From contig NC_014098.1 of the NCBI RefSeq assembly GCF_000092905.1, positions 2,170,001-2,234,000 on the forward strand: a stretch of 64,000 bases of DNA, read 5' to 3'. Position 1 is the first letter of the stretch. Every line of letters begins with the position of its first letter. The translations under genes and the position numbers were made by a program. A model generated the notes under the pieces. It ran no database searches. It worked only from the letters and a program-made list of their open reading frames with translations, and was not told the origin of the DNA. Shown here one piece after another: positions 26,176 to 34,650 of this stretch. Source of the DNA: Kyrpidia tusciae DSM 2912. Its GTDB lineage: Bacteria > Bacillota > Bacilli > Kyrpidiales > Kyrpidiaceae.

Positions 26176-27060
26176 TCACACCCGCAGGAAGCGCCGCATC
26201 GAGACCACGCTGCCCCAAACCCCGATAAAAGCCCCCACCCCCAACAGCAGGGCCGCCATCTGTTCAAGCAGGGGATGGGCGGGCACCAACTGAAAATAAT
26301 AGAAGCTCGGTACGGCATCCACGAGGTATCGATACGCAACGACGATGACCACGATGGGGAGCAGCGCCCCCAGTGCCCCGAGGAAGATCCCTTCCACAAG
26401 AAATGGCCAGCGGATAAACCCGTTCGTGGCGCCCACCAACTTCATGATCTCGATCTCCCGCCTCCGGGCGAAAATCGTCAGTTTAATGGTGTTGGCGATG
26501 AGAAACATCGCCGTAAACAAAAGCCCGACGATGAAAATCAAACCGATGTCCCGGACGATCCGGGTCACCTGGAACAACCGCTCCACCATGTCCCGGGCGT
26601 AACGCACCGAGTCCACCTCGGGCAGCTTCTCGATGGCCGCGGCCACCTGTCCCGTCATCCGCGGATCCTTTGCCTGGACCACGAATTTGTCCGGCAGGGG
26701 ATTTTGTTTATCCAGCCCATCGAGCAAATTGCTGTCCTGCTTGAGCGACGCCCGCAAATTGGCCAGCCCCTGCTCCTTGGACACGAAGGTCACCCTCGCC
26801 ACATCCGGGCGGGCCACCAGCCACTGTTGCACCGCCTTGATCTGCTCCGGCGCGGTGCCGTCTTTTAGAATGACGTTCATCTGCACCTGTTGCTCCACTT
26901 GCCTGGACAGGTTCTGGACGTTCCAGGCCATGACCACAAACACGCCCAGGATGAGCAACGTCACCGCCACGGCGCTGATCGAGGCGACGGTCATCCACCC
27001 GTTACGCCCCAGGTTCCGCAAACCTTCGCGGCAGTGTCGCCCCAGGGTACGCACCTTCAT
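26176..27060 (-). CDS. ftsX: Cell-division ABC transporter permease FtsX
   Basis: A 294-residue protein with the FtsX layout: one span near residues 24-46, a large extracellular domain (about 47-160), then three spans. Motifs are EIMKLVGATNGFIRWPFLVEG and the N-terminal GLRNLGRNGWMTVASISAVA. With FtsE it senses or drives peptidoglycan hydrolases (CwlO type) at the wall, and in Bacillus it also influences sporulation entry. The ATG overlaps the ftsE stop by four bases. Confidence 0.93.
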   Translation of the reverse strand: MKVRTLGRHCREGLRNLGRNGWMTVASISAVAVTLLILGVFVVMAWNVQNLSRQVEQQVQMNVILKDGTAPEQIKAVQQWLVARPDVARVTFVSKEQGLANLRASLKQDSNLLDGLDKQNPLPDKFVVQAKDPRMTGQVAAAIEKLPEVDSVRYARDMVERLFQVTRIVRDIGLIFIVGLLFTAMFLIANTIKLTIFARRREIEIMKLVGATNGFIRWPFLVEGIFLGALGALLPIVVIVVAYRYLVDAVPSFYYFQLVPAHPLLEQMAALLLGVGAFIGVWGSVVSMRRFLRV

Positions 27061-27737
27061 AATCCGTAAACCCCCCGCTCCTCGTCACGGACGATCCGGC
27101 CTTGCTCAATGGCGATCACGCGCTTTTTCCGGGTGTTCACAATATCCCGGTTGTGCGTCGCCATGACCACCGTAGTCCCGCGGTCATTGATCTTTTCCAG
27201 CAAGCGAAGAATCTCCCAAGACGTTTCCGGATCCAGGTTCCCCGTGGGCTCGTCCGCAATGAGCACCACCGGATTATTCACTAAAGCCCGGGCCACCGCC
27301 ACCCGCTGTTGTTCCCCTCCGGAGAGCTCATTCGGCCGGGCGTGCATCTTGTGGGACAGCCCCACCAACTCCATCACGTCCGCCACTCGACGTCGAATCT
27401 GCCGTCGGGGCATCTCGATCACTTCCAGGGCGAAGGCCACGTTTTCCGCCGCCGTCAGCTGCGGAAGCAATTTGAAATCCTGGAACACCACGCCAATGTG
27501 GCGGCGCAGATAAGGAATGCGCCGCTCCCTCATGCGGTCGATATTGAAACCGTTCACGAAAATCTGCCCTTTCGTCGGCCTCTCCGCCCGATACATCAAC
27601 TTGACGAAGGTCGACTTCCCGGCGCCGCTCGGTCCGACCACGTAGACAAATTCCCCTCGGTCGATCCGGATATCGATACCTTGAAGGGCCGTCGCACCGT
27701 TCGGGTACGTCTTCCATACATCGTGCATCTCGATCAT
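27057..27737 (-). CDS. ftsE: Cell-division ABC transporter ATP-binding protein FtsE
   Basis: A 226-residue ABC ATPase with Walker A VVGPSGAGKSTFVKLMYR, signature NELSGGEQQRVAVARAL, Walker B VVLIADEPTGNLDPETS and the H-loop MATHN. I start at ATG 27737 (MIEMHDVWKTYPNG), where family members begin. The frame is open 44 codons further upstream through the hairpin at 27811-27847, and that part is not coding. It is coupled to ftsX. Confidence 0.93.
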   Translation of the reverse strand: MIEMHDVWKTYPNGATALQGIDIRIDRGEFVYVVGPSGAGKSTFVKLMYRAERPTKGQIFVNGFNIDRMRERRIPYLRRHIGVVFQDFKLLPQLTAAENVAFALEVIEMPRRQIRRRVADVMELVGLSHKMHARPNELSGGEQQRVAVARALVNNPVVLIADEPTGNLDPETSWEILRLLEKINDRGTTVVMATHNRDIVNTRKKRVIAIEQGRIVRDEERGVYGL

Positions 27738-27779
27738 GCCGGCGATGTCCCTCCCTCTGCGTCCGCCCCCGATGCGAGG

Positions 27780-27809
27780 ATGATCGATAACCAGATTCGA
27801 CACTGTCAA
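27780..27809 (-). promoter_or_regulatory. ftsE: Candidate ftsE promoter
   Basis: Perfect TTGACA on the minus strand (27809-27804), an 18-base spacer and GATCAT (27785-27780), directly after the hairpin at 27811-27847. The -10 is weak, so the site is tentative. Confidence 0.45.
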
Positions 27810-27810
27810 T

Positions 27811-27847
27811 AAAAATTCCTGTCCGATTCGCCAAATCGGACAGGAAT
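27811..27847 (-). terminator. Perfect 14-base-arm terminator upstream of ftsE
   Basis: On the minus strand the arms ATTCCTGTCCGATT and AATCGGACAGGAAT flank a five-base loop and run into TTTTTATTG. It should stop transcription from the small gene at 28213-27998. It lies immediately upstream of the TTGACA used by the candidate ftsE promoter. Confidence 0.85.
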
Positions 27848-27997
27848 CGACACAGTCGTTTTTTCCCATCTCTCATCCGGGCAGCCACCCAGAGCACCCC
27901 TGAACCTCCTGTATCTACGGGTGGACCGTCACCCGCCGCGCCGGACGGGGGCGGACCAGGGGCAGATCGGTCTTCCCGCCGTCTCAGCCCCATAGAA

Positions 27998-28213
27998 TCA
28001 AAGGTAGTTCCATACCCGGCGCCTGCGATGCCACCGACGGACCGGCTTCGGCCGGTTCGCCTCGCCGGCCGCCGTCAACTCGTCGATACTCTCCTGGAGT
28101 TCCATGTGGCGCAGCAAAAGCTTTACCCGATCCTCCGGAGATGCAAACAAGTACATCTCCATCACTTCGTCTTTTTGGCGCTCCAAGTCCCGCAATGTTT
28201 TTACTTGCGCCAT
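27998..28213 (-). CDS. Small hypothetical protein
   Basis: A 71-residue protein that I do not recognise. It starts MAQVKTLRDLERQKDEVMEM, is helical and acidic in its first 45 residues, and ends in a very basic tail (RPKPVRRWHRRRRVW). ATG 28213 lies nine bases after AGGAGG. Earlier ATGs in the same frame lie in or before that ribosome site. It has its own promoter (28354-28325) and a terminator downstream, so it appears to be an independent gene. The basic Arg/Trp tail could contact nucleic acid or membrane, which is only a guess. Confidence 0.65.
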   Translation of the reverse strand: MAQVKTLRDLERQKDEVMEMYLFASPEDRVKLLLRHMELQESIDELTAAGEANRPKPVRRWHRRRRVWNYL

Positions 28214-28324
28214 CCTTTCCATCCTCCTCTCAGGAACCCGCACAGATCTTTGTAATACCGGGAAAAAGCGGCGCCCCATTGCCTTTAACATTGCGTCATG
28301 TAAATGGTAAGTTTATTTATTGAT

Positions 28325-28354
28325 ACTGTACCAAAAGAGAACGTTATATGTCAA
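28325..28354 (-). promoter_or_regulatory. Promoter of the small hypothetical gene
   Basis: TTGACA (28354-28349), an 18-base spacer and TACAGT (28330-28325) on the minus strand, in a locally AT-rich stretch. The start would be near 28318, giving a leader of about 105 bases. Confidence 0.68.
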
Positions 28355-28415
28355 GTAAACCTAACGTAAAATTGCTCTAAACATCTCCGCTTCTTTACGC
28401 AAGTTCAAACAACCG

Positions 28416-28450
28416 TCAAAAAAATCCCGGTTTCCTCAAGAGAGGAAACG
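28416..28450 (-). terminator. Terminator of the urease operon, overlapping the ureD 3' end
   Basis: On the minus strand, GTTTCCTC-TCTT-GAGGAAAC is followed by CGGGA and seven T. The hairpin lies inside the last codons of ureD and the T-run includes its stop codon. Confidence 0.72.
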
Positions 28451-29240
28451 AGGCGCCCCCCACCATGGGCCGGACAATTTCACTCATACGATATAGCCAC
28501 CACTGCAGAGCACGAGCGGACCGGGCCAAGCCTCGGAGCACGCACCCCCCGCCCTCCAGGCAGCTCAGGCCGCTGTACACCTCCCGGTCCTCCGCCGCTT
28601 CCCGCAACCGCTCGACCTTTTCATCGCTGAGCCGATCTGACACGATCCACAAGATCGACGTATGCGTAAACCCGCCCCAAGCCGATTCCAAGTCCATCCA
28701 CCCAGGATTCAGCCGCAGAGAATCCCAGGCCACAAGAACCCCGTCCCGATAGACCGAGGTCTGTAAAGCCAACTCCCGGAACTGAAACACCTCCCCCATT
28801 CCCCACCGCCCCGGCGTCACCGTTTCCGCCATCAAAACAGTCCCACCCGCCGCCACCTCCAAAACGGTCTCTCCCCAGTGGCGAGACCGGGCAAAAGGAA
28901 CCACCGGTTCGGGAAAATACTCCAGAACCGCTCCGGGCGCTACCTGAAACCGTTGGAGGGACTCGCTCGCCTCCCCGCCCGCGCCGGGATGCAGACGCAA
29001 AGACGATTGGGTGGTCAAAAAAAGGCGCGCCCCGGGGTATAGGGTACAGTCGATCTCCTGCCGATCGCCGCCCAAAAGCCCTGGAGACGCGTCCATGAGA
29101 CAAATCTCCATCGTTCCATCCCCTGCATAAAACGGCTTCGCAACTTTTAAAGGCGCCTGGTGATAACTGTCTGTCAATACCGTCCGCCCGTCGCGCACCG
29201 CCGTCCCGCCGCGCCACACTCCGTGGACCCGCTGTTTCAT
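28416..29240 (-). CDS. ureD: Urease accessory protein UreD
   Basis: A 274-residue accessory protein that binds apo-urease with UreF and UreG for nickel insertion. The family region FYAGDGTMEICLMDASPGLL-GGD, TQSSLRLHPGAGG and PEPVVPFARSRHWGETVLEV is recognisable. The ATG follows the ureG stop by two bases with GGGCTGAGG as ribosome site. It is the last gene of the operon, a position shared with other Gram-positive urease clusters. Confidence 0.9.
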   Translation of the reverse strand: MKQRVHGVWRGGTAVRDGRTVLTDSYHQAPLKVAKPFYAGDGTMEICLMDASPGLLGGDRQEIDCTLYPGARLFLTTQSSLRLHPGAGGEASESLQRFQVAPGAVLEYFPEPVVPFARSRHWGETVLEVAAGGTVLMAETVTPGRWGMGEVFQFRELALQTSVYRDGVLVAWDSLRLNPGWMDLESAWGGFTHTSILWIVSDRLSDEKVERLREAAEDREVYSGLSCLEGGGCVLRGLARSARALQWWLYRMSEIVRPMVGGASFPLLRKPGFF

Positions 29241-29242
29241 CC

Positions 29243-29914
29243 TCAGCCCGTCGCCTCGGATTGATGATACTGGTCGACCAGCCAGCGGGCGATATCCGCC
29301 ACCCCAATATTTTTCATCAAATTTGTAAAAACAAAGGGGCGGTCGCCCCGCATCGCCCTGGAATCCCGATCCATCACATCCAGACGGGCCCCTACGTGAG
29401 CCGCCAGGTCGATCTTGTTGATCACCAAAAGATCCGACTGTCTGACCCCAGGGCCGCCTTTGCGGGGGATTTTGTCCCCTTGGGCGACATCGATCACATA
29501 AATGAACAGGTCAGCCAGCTCCGGGCTGAACGCCGCCGCCAGGTTGTCCCCGCCGCTCTCGATGAAAATCATGTCCAGATCCGGAAAGCGCCGCTCCAGT
29601 TCTTCCACCGCCTCCATGTTCATGGACGCGTCTTCCCGGATGGCCGTGTGGGGGCATCCCCCCGTCTCCACCCCGATGATCCGCTCCCCGGGCAGGACGC
29701 CGCTTCGGACCAGAATCTCCGCATCCTCTTTCGTATAAATATCGTTCGTGATCACCGCCACGCTGTACGTATTTTTCAGCATCGCACACAATTTTTCCAC
29801 CAAAGCCGTCTTTCCGGAGCCCACCGGCCCTCCGACGCCCACTCGCATCGGCCGGCCGCCGGCAAAACTCCGGTGCCGCCACTCGTGATGATGATGGTCC
29901 TGACCTTGACACAC
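29243..29914 (-). CDS. ureG: Urease accessory GTPase UreG
   Basis: A 223-residue SIMIBI GTPase that powers nickel insertion. Motifs are P-loop [19 protein letters not shown], the metal motif [19 protein letters not shown] (CPH), [17 protein letters not shown] and [10 protein letters not shown]. The N-terminus before the P-loop is His-rich ([17 protein letters not shown]). No ureE is present in the cluster, and such His-rich UreG tails occur where a separate UreE nickel chaperone is missing. The GTG start follows AAGGAGGG by about eight bases. Confidence 0.94.
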   Translation of the reverse strand: MCQGQDHHHHEWRHRSFAGGRPMRVGVGGPVGSGKTALVEKLCAMLKNTYSVAVITNDIYTKEDAEILVRSGVLPGERIIGVETGGCPHTAIREDASMNMEAVEELERRFPDLDMIFIESGGDNLAAAFSPELADLFIYVIDVAQGDKIPRKGGPGVRQSDLLVINKIDLAAHVGARLDVMDRDSRAMRGDRPFVFTNLMKNIGVADIARWLVDQYHQSEATG

Positions 29915-29927
29915 GATGATCCCTCCT

Positions 29928-30623
29928 TCAGGACATAAACAGTCGGGAATACAGCGTTTCGTGGCGCATGGCCGCCACTTCTTGCAAGAGACCGGCAGAC
30001 CCCATCCTCCCGATAGCAGGGGGATCCCGGGCGATCCGGGCCGTCGCCGCCTCCACCTCGGGCAACAGATCCCGAATCACCTTTTGCGCCTCGGTTTGAC
30101 CCACCACCGAAAGGCGCAAGGCCGCCTGTACCCCGGTCATCACCGAAATATACAAATAGCCTCCCGCAGCACTCTCCCCGTCCCCGCCCATCCCCGCCCA
30201 CAACCAACCGTGGGCCACGGCAGCTTGGCCGAAACATCTCCCCTGATCGATCCACGACCGATACAGCCCTACGCCCGAATCGGGATACAGCTCGGCGGCC
30301 AGCCGCAGATACCGCCGGCCGATCTTCACACTGCCTTCCCGGGACTCCCGGGACAGCCGGGATACGGTCAATCGCCGATCCAGATCCTCGATATCCTCGT
30401 GTCGGGCCACCGCACCCGACACAACCCACCGGTGCGCAAAGAACGCCGCCACTCCCTCCATCCAGGCCGTGCCGGATTGCACCGAAACCTTGAACCAGTT
30501 CGCCAACTCCCGGCCACTGGTCACCCGACCTTCCCGCACCGCCGTTTCAAGGCCGAAGGAATGGGCAAAGGCGCCGGTGGGAAAGGCCGAATCCAAAAGT
30601 GGCAACCCGTGCAGAGGGAACAT
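29928..30623 (-). CDS. ureF: Urease accessory protein UreF
   Basis: A 231-residue all-helical protein that acts as a checkpoint for UreG during activation. It opens with [20 protein letters not shown], the family signature (D-S-x-F-P-x-G-x-F-x-H-S). I chose ATG 30623, just after GGTGGG and downstream of the ureC stop at 30637; a longer frame would overlap ureC. It sits between the structural gene and ureG. Confidence 0.9.
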   Translation of the reverse strand: MFPLHGLPLLDSAFPTGAFAHSFGLETAVREGRVTSGRELANWFKVSVQSGTAWMEGVAAFFAHRWVVSGAVARHEDIEDLDRRLTVSRLSRESREGSVKIGRRYLRLAAELYPDSGVGLYRSWIDQGRCFGQAAVAHGWLWAGMGGDGESAAGGYLYISVMTGVQAALRLSVVGQTEAQKVIRDLLPEVEAATARIARDPPAIGRMGSAGLLQEVAAMRHETLYSRLFMS

Positions 30624-30636
30624 CCGCCCACCCGCC

Positions 30637-32748
30637 TCAAAAGAGAAAATACCGCCGACCCAAGGGCACCACCTTGGCCGGCTCACAAGTCGCCAACACC
30701 CCGTCCACCCGAACTTGGTACGTCTCTGGATCGATCTCGATCCGGGGAGTGGCGAAGTTGTTGACCATATCCTTTTTTCCGATTTTCCGGCAGTTTTTCA
30801 CCGGAACCACCCGCCGGCGCAAACCCAGCCGATCTGCGATCCCCGACTCGTGGGCTGCCTGGGACACAAAGGTGAAACAACGGCCCCAGGCCGCCGCCCC
30901 GAAGGCGGCGAACATCGAGCGGCCAAAAACCGGCTGGGGCGTGGGGATCGAAGCGTTCGCTTCCCCCATGGCCGCATAGACGATCATGCCGCCCTTGATC
31001 ACCATCTCCGGTCGCACTCCGAAAAAAGCGGGTTTCCAGATCACCAAATCCGCCCATTTGCCCGGTTCCACCGAGCCCACGTACTCGGCGATCCCGTGGG
31101 TCAGCGCCGGATTGATGGTGTATTTTGCAATGTAGCGCTTGACCCGCTCGTTATCGTTATCCCCTCGCTCCTCCGGGAGCCTGCCCCGCTGGCGTTTCAT
31201 CTTGTCCGCCGTCTGCCACGTGCGGAGGACCACTTCCCCCACCCGCCCCATGGCCTGGGAGTCCGAACTCATCATGCTCAGCGCCCCCAGGTCGTGAAGG
31301 ATATCCTCGGCGGCAATCGTCTCCGGACGAATGCGAGAATCGGCAAAGGCCACATCCTCGGGAATCCGGCTGTCCAGGTGATGGCATACCATCAACATGT
31401 CCAAGTGCTCCTCGATGGTGTTGACGGTAAAAGGGCGGGTCGGATTCGTGGACGAGGGCAGGACATTGGCCTCCCCGGCCAGCCGCAGGATGTCCGGAGC
31501 GTGGCCGCCCCCCGCCCCTTCGGTGTGATACGTGTGGATCGTCCGTCCCTTAAAGGCCGCGATCGTCGTCTCCACAAAACCCGCCTCATTCAACGTATCG
31601 GTGTGGATCGCCACCTGCACGTCAAATCGGTCGGCCACCCGCAGGCAAGCATCGATGGCCGCCGGCGTCGCCCCCCAGTCCTCGTGCAATTTTAACCCGC
31701 AAGCACCGGCCGCGATCTGCTCCGCCAGCGCCTCCTCCCCGGTGGCATTTCCCTTTCCGAGAAATCCGAGGTTGACCGGAAATCCCTCGGAGGCCTCGAG
31801 CATGCGCTGAAGATTCCACGCTCCGGGCGTACAGGTGGTGGCGTTGGTGCCGGTGGCCGGCCCGGTCCCGCCGCCGATCATCGTGGTGATCCCCGACCCC
31901 AGCGCCGTTTCCACCTGCTGGGGGCTGATAAAATGAATGTGACTGTCGATGCCCCCCGCCGTCACGATGCACCCCTCCCCCGCCACCACTTCAGTGGCCG
32001 CCCCGATCACCATGTCCGGACGCACCCCATCCATGGTCTCGGGATTGCCCGCCTTTCCGATCCCAACGATCCGGCCGTCCCGGACCCCGATGTCTCCTTT
32101 GACAATGCCCCAGTGATCCACCACCAGGGCGCCGGTGATCACCAGGTCCAACACGCCGTCCCGGCGAGTGGCCCGGGAGGATTGGCCCATTCCATCCCGC
32201 AGCACCTTCCCCCCGCCGAACTTGCACTCATCCCCGTAAACAGTAAAATCCCGTTCGACCTCGATGATCAGCTCGGTGTCCGCCAACCGCACCCGATCCC
32301 CGGTGGTCGGCCCGAACATCCCGGCGTAGGCTTCCCGGGTCATCTCCAGTCCCCGCCCGGCCGCCTGGGCAACCACATCCTCCACCCTCTGTCCGGCCTC
32401 CCTGGTTTCTCCCGGGGCCCCTCTCGGATCCGCCTCTGGGGATTCAACCGAACCCTCGGCGAGCCCCCGGTGCCCATACACCCGCCGGGCCCCGCCGATC
32501 TCCACCAAAACCACCGTCTTCTCTTCCCCCGGCTCGAAGCGGACGGCAGTGCCGGCGGGGATGTTAAGCCGCATGCCCCAAGCTTTCTCCCGGTCAAAAT
32601 CGAGAGCCTCGTTGACCTCATAAAAATGAAAATGCGATCCCACCTGGATCGGTCGATCGCCCCGGTGGACCACCGTCACCACCACCGTCCGCCGACCTTC
32701 GTTGATCCGAACCGGATCTGGCCCCAGAAACATTTCCCCGGGCTTCAA
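30637..32748 (-). CDS. ureC: Fused urease beta-alpha subunit (UreB-UreC)
   Basis: A 703-residue continuous frame. Residues 1-100 are UreB ([36 protein letters not shown]), about 100-135 are a Glu/Arg/Gly-rich linker, and about 136-703 are UreC with the carbamylated Lys region [15 protein letters not shown], nickel-binding His motifs ([33 protein letters not shown]) and the flap motif MLMVCHHLD. No stop or frameshift separates the parts. An internal ATG at the UreC start ([11 protein letters not shown]) follows GGCGGGG by about seven bases, so separate UreC might also be made. The ATG overlaps the ureA stop by four bases. It hydrolyses urea to ammonia and carbamate. Confidence 0.93.
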   Translation of the reverse strand: MKPGEMFLGPDPVRINEGRRTVVVTVVHRGDRPIQVGSHFHFYEVNEALDFDREKAWGMRLNIPAGTAVRFEPGEEKTVVLVEIGGARRVYGHRGLAEGSVESPEADPRGAPGETREAGQRVEDVVAQAAGRGLEMTREAYAGMFGPTTGDRVRLADTELIIEVERDFTVYGDECKFGGGKVLRDGMGQSSRATRRDGVLDLVITGALVVDHWGIVKGDIGVRDGRIVGIGKAGNPETMDGVRPDMVIGAATEVVAGEGCIVTAGGIDSHIHFISPQQVETALGSGITTMIGGGTGPATGTNATTCTPGAWNLQRMLEASEGFPVNLGFLGKGNATGEEALAEQIAAGACGLKLHEDWGATPAAIDACLRVADRFDVQVAIHTDTLNEAGFVETTIAAFKGRTIHTYHTEGAGGGHAPDILRLAGEANVLPSSTNPTRPFTVNTIEEHLDMLMVCHHLDSRIPEDVAFADSRIRPETIAAEDILHDLGALSMMSSDSQAMGRVGEVVLRTWQTADKMKRQRGRLPEERGDNDNERVKRYIAKYTINPALTHGIAEYVGSVEPGKWADLVIWKPAFFGVRPEMVIKGGMIVYAAMGEANASIPTPQPVFGRSMFAAFGAAAWGRCFTFVSQAAHESGIADRLGLRRRVVPVKNCRKIGKKDMVNNFATPRIEIDPETYQVRVDGVLATCEPAKVVPLGRRYFLF

Positions 32749-33155
32749 GGCGTGCCCACCACTTTGTCGGCGACCCGACCAAGGCTCCCGTTCACCACAT
32801 CCGCCCTGGGCCCCTCGCCGGGGCCCGCCCCTCCGGCCGCGTTTTCTCCTTTGGGCTGGATCGGTCGGTGGACCGTCACCAACTTCGTCCCATCCGGAAA
32901 AGTGGCCTCCACCTGAACCTCTTCAATCATATCGGCCACCCCCTCCATCACATCCTCTTCGGTGAGGATCGTTCGGCCCCATTGCATCAACTCCGCCACG
33001 GACCGGCCGTCCCGAGCTCCCTCCAGGATTTCATAGGTCAAAAGAGCCATCGCCTCGGGGTAATTGAGCTTCAACCCCCGGGCCATCCGGCGTCTGGCCA
33101 GATCCGCCGCCACCACCACCAGCAGTTTCTCTTTCTCCCGCTCCGTCAGGTGCAC
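32745..33155 (-). CDS. ureA: Urease gamma subunit
   Basis: A 136-residue protein. The first 100 residues are a standard UreA ([20 protein letters not shown], then [32 protein letters not shown]). A tail of about 36 residues ([20 protein letters not shown] and beyond) reaches the ureBC start. The GTG at 33155 follows AGGAGG by about eight bases; the frame is open 60 codons further upstream but crosses the promoter. The tail recalls the linker of fused UreA-UreB proteins, but the frame stops before UreB. Confidence 0.92.
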   Translation of the reverse strand: MHLTEREKEKLLVVVAADLARRRMARGLKLNYPEAMALLTYEILEGARDGRSVAELMQWGRTILTEEDVMEGVADMIEEVQVEATFPDGTKLVTVHRPIQPKGENAAGGAGPGEGPRADVVNGSLGRVADKVVGTP

Positions 33156-33291
33156 TGTGCCCCCTCCTCTGTCCGCGACCCGGGCCCCAGACACCTCATC
33201 AACAACCCGGCAGCCCCAGCGGCAACCCAACCACCGCCCGTCCGGCGGCCCTCGCCGTTTTCTCTCGCCGATCCTCCTCATCGATGTCTCC

Positions 33292-33320
33292 ATGATAGGA
33301 AGATTCCAGTCATTTGTCAA
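33292..33320 (-). promoter_or_regulatory. ureA: Promoter of the urease operon
   Basis: Perfect TTGACA (33320-33315), a 17-base spacer and TATCAT (33297-33292) on the minus strand. The start would be near 33286, leaving a leader of about 130 bases before ureA. Confidence 0.8.
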
Positions 33321-33334
33321 GAGAATTGTTGACA
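33315..33334. promoter_or_regulatory. Inverted repeat over the urease -35 element
   Basis: TGTCAA-N8-TTGACA, with the left arm being the urease -35 read on the other strand. Next to it, ATAAC-GT-GTTAT (33335-33346) is a second small palindrome. The arms resemble half-sites of TnrA/GlnR (TGTNA), but the spacing is ten rather than seven bases, so the regulator is unknown. The rest of 33335-33528 is a leader for the channel gene with a short hairpin (ACCTGG/CCAGGT, 33490-33507) just before the ribosome site and no riboswitch I recognise. Confidence 0.4.
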
Positions 33335-33528
33335 TAACGTGTTATTATTGATTCCCCATTTCATCTTCCCAGCGGAAAACCGAGAGAAAGATGCCATCTT
33401 CGCCGAAAGTCCCATTGCCTGCGAAATGGAAAGGCTGTATATTTTCACATAGGAAAAGGTCGGTTCGGGCATGCTTGAAAAGCGGGTGAACCTGGGAACG
33501 TCCAGGTCCCCCGTCGGGGGGTAGGGGC

Positions 33529-34359
33529 GTGGCAAAAGAAAACCGGCTCGAAAGGCGGCATAATCGGGAAGCGGGTGTCTTCGGAGGCGCTTGGCAAACC
33601 GTACGGACATCATCCATTTTCGTCAAGACCGTCGGTACCTTGCTGTTCACCGCCGTCTTGCTGCTCACCTTGACCCCCATCGTCGCCGCCATCCCCTTTC
33701 GGGCCGGGCTCGGCACGCTGCTGATCGGACTGTGGGCTGCGGGAATGGCCCTGGTGGCCTACCACAACTGGCCCCTGTCCATGGGCCTGTCAGCTGTTCA
33801 CGTCGTGCTGCTGCTCCATCTCAACGGAAGCCGACTTTTTTCTGACGCCGCGACGAACTTTTCGTCCACCGGACTGCTGCTCGTCCTCAGTTCTGTATTG
33901 TACATCGAGCTGTTGATCCTCATGATCTATTACGCCTACAAAATCAGTTTGCAGCGGCGCCCTCGTCCCCTGGCGGAACACCCGTGGGCCGGACTGTTGT
34001 TCCGCCTCGATCTGACCCTGTATCGGCTCCGGATTCTCGTCATCCCGGTTCTGTACGTCGTGATCGTGATCGTCACCATTCTGACCTTTGGCCAGATTTA
34101 CAACGATCTGATCTCCTACACGTCAAACGGCCTGACCTATTTCAGTACCGGGGAAACCATCGACCCTTGGGACACGGTCTATTTTAGCTCGGTGACTTTT
34201 TTTACTATCGGCTACGGGGACATCATTCCTCAGGGGCGCCTTTTGAAACTGTTCGTCCAACTCGAAATGGTGATCGGCCACCTCATCAACGTGTTCTACG
34301 GCGCCATACTCCTAAACTTTGTGGTCACCAACATCACTCGCCCCCGCCGGGACGGCTGA
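33529..34359 (+). CDS. Two-pore-domain-like potassium channel family protein
   Basis: A 276-residue membrane protein with about five to six spans. The C-terminal pore module holds the potassium selectivity filter in TFFTIGYGDIIPQG, followed by a last span (LEMVIGHLINVFYGAILLNF). Upstream spans form an extra N-terminal membrane unit, and no RCK domain follows. The GTG start is preceded by GGGGGG with seven bases between. It is divergent from the urease operon. It probably conducts K+ passively. Any role in pH or ammonium handling beside urease is speculation. Confidence 0.85.
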   Translation: MAKENRLERRHNREAGVFGGAWQTVRTSSIFVKTVGTLLFTAVLLLTLTPIVAAIPFRAGLGTLLIGLWAAGMALVAYHNWPLSMGLSAVHVVLLLHLNGSRLFSDAATNFSSTGLLLVLSSVLYIELLILMIYYAYKISLQRRPRPLAEHPWAGLLFRLDLTLYRLRILVIPVLYVVIVIVTILTFGQIYNDLISYTSNGLTYFSTGETIDPWDTVYFSSVTFFTIGYGDIIPQGRLLKLFVQLEMVIGHLINVFYGAILLNFVVTNITRPRRDG

Positions 34360-34591
34360 CGTTTTCCTCCGACTTCCCCTGGCTGGCCGTCGCCAAGAAC
34401 TCCTCATAGTTCTCATAAGAATCAGTAATATTTTGACTACTTAAGGGAACCACCAAGACCCGTTCCACCCCTACCCGGTCTTTGACCTGTTCGAATAAGG
34501 GTACAAGGAGGTCGTCCACGATGAGGAAGCGATCTTCCGCATGATTCATGATGGAGGCGATAGCGTCGGGATGGGGCCGCCGATTCAACGT
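34334..34591 (-). pseudogene. AMP-dependent acyl-CoA synthetase remnant
   Basis: About 70 codons resembling the region after the N-terminal core of long-chain/medium-chain acyl-CoA synthetases: a TLNRRPHPDAIASIMNHAED segment, FLIVDDLLVPLFEQV and the later YENYEEFLATAS. Neither the upstream nor the downstream parts of the roughly 540-residue enzyme are present, and the phosphate loop and adenylation motifs are missing. It lies between a channel gene and an SLH protein gene, and overlaps the 3' end of the former. It is the trace of a deletion. Confidence 0.65.
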
Positions 34592-34650
34592 GTCCGTTTC
34601 ATCAGGTGTAGAAGAGCCCGGGCATCCGCCGACGCCCGGGCCACTCCCCA

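Noticed and set aside
33329-33357. Plus-strand promoter starting from the TTGACA at 33329
   Set aside because: No acceptable -10 lies 16-18 bases downstream, so the motif is better read as the arm of an inverted repeat.
33335-33528. c-di-AMP (ydaO) riboswitch before the channel gene
   Set aside because: The characteristic conserved blocks of that class were not recognised; only a short hairpin is certain.
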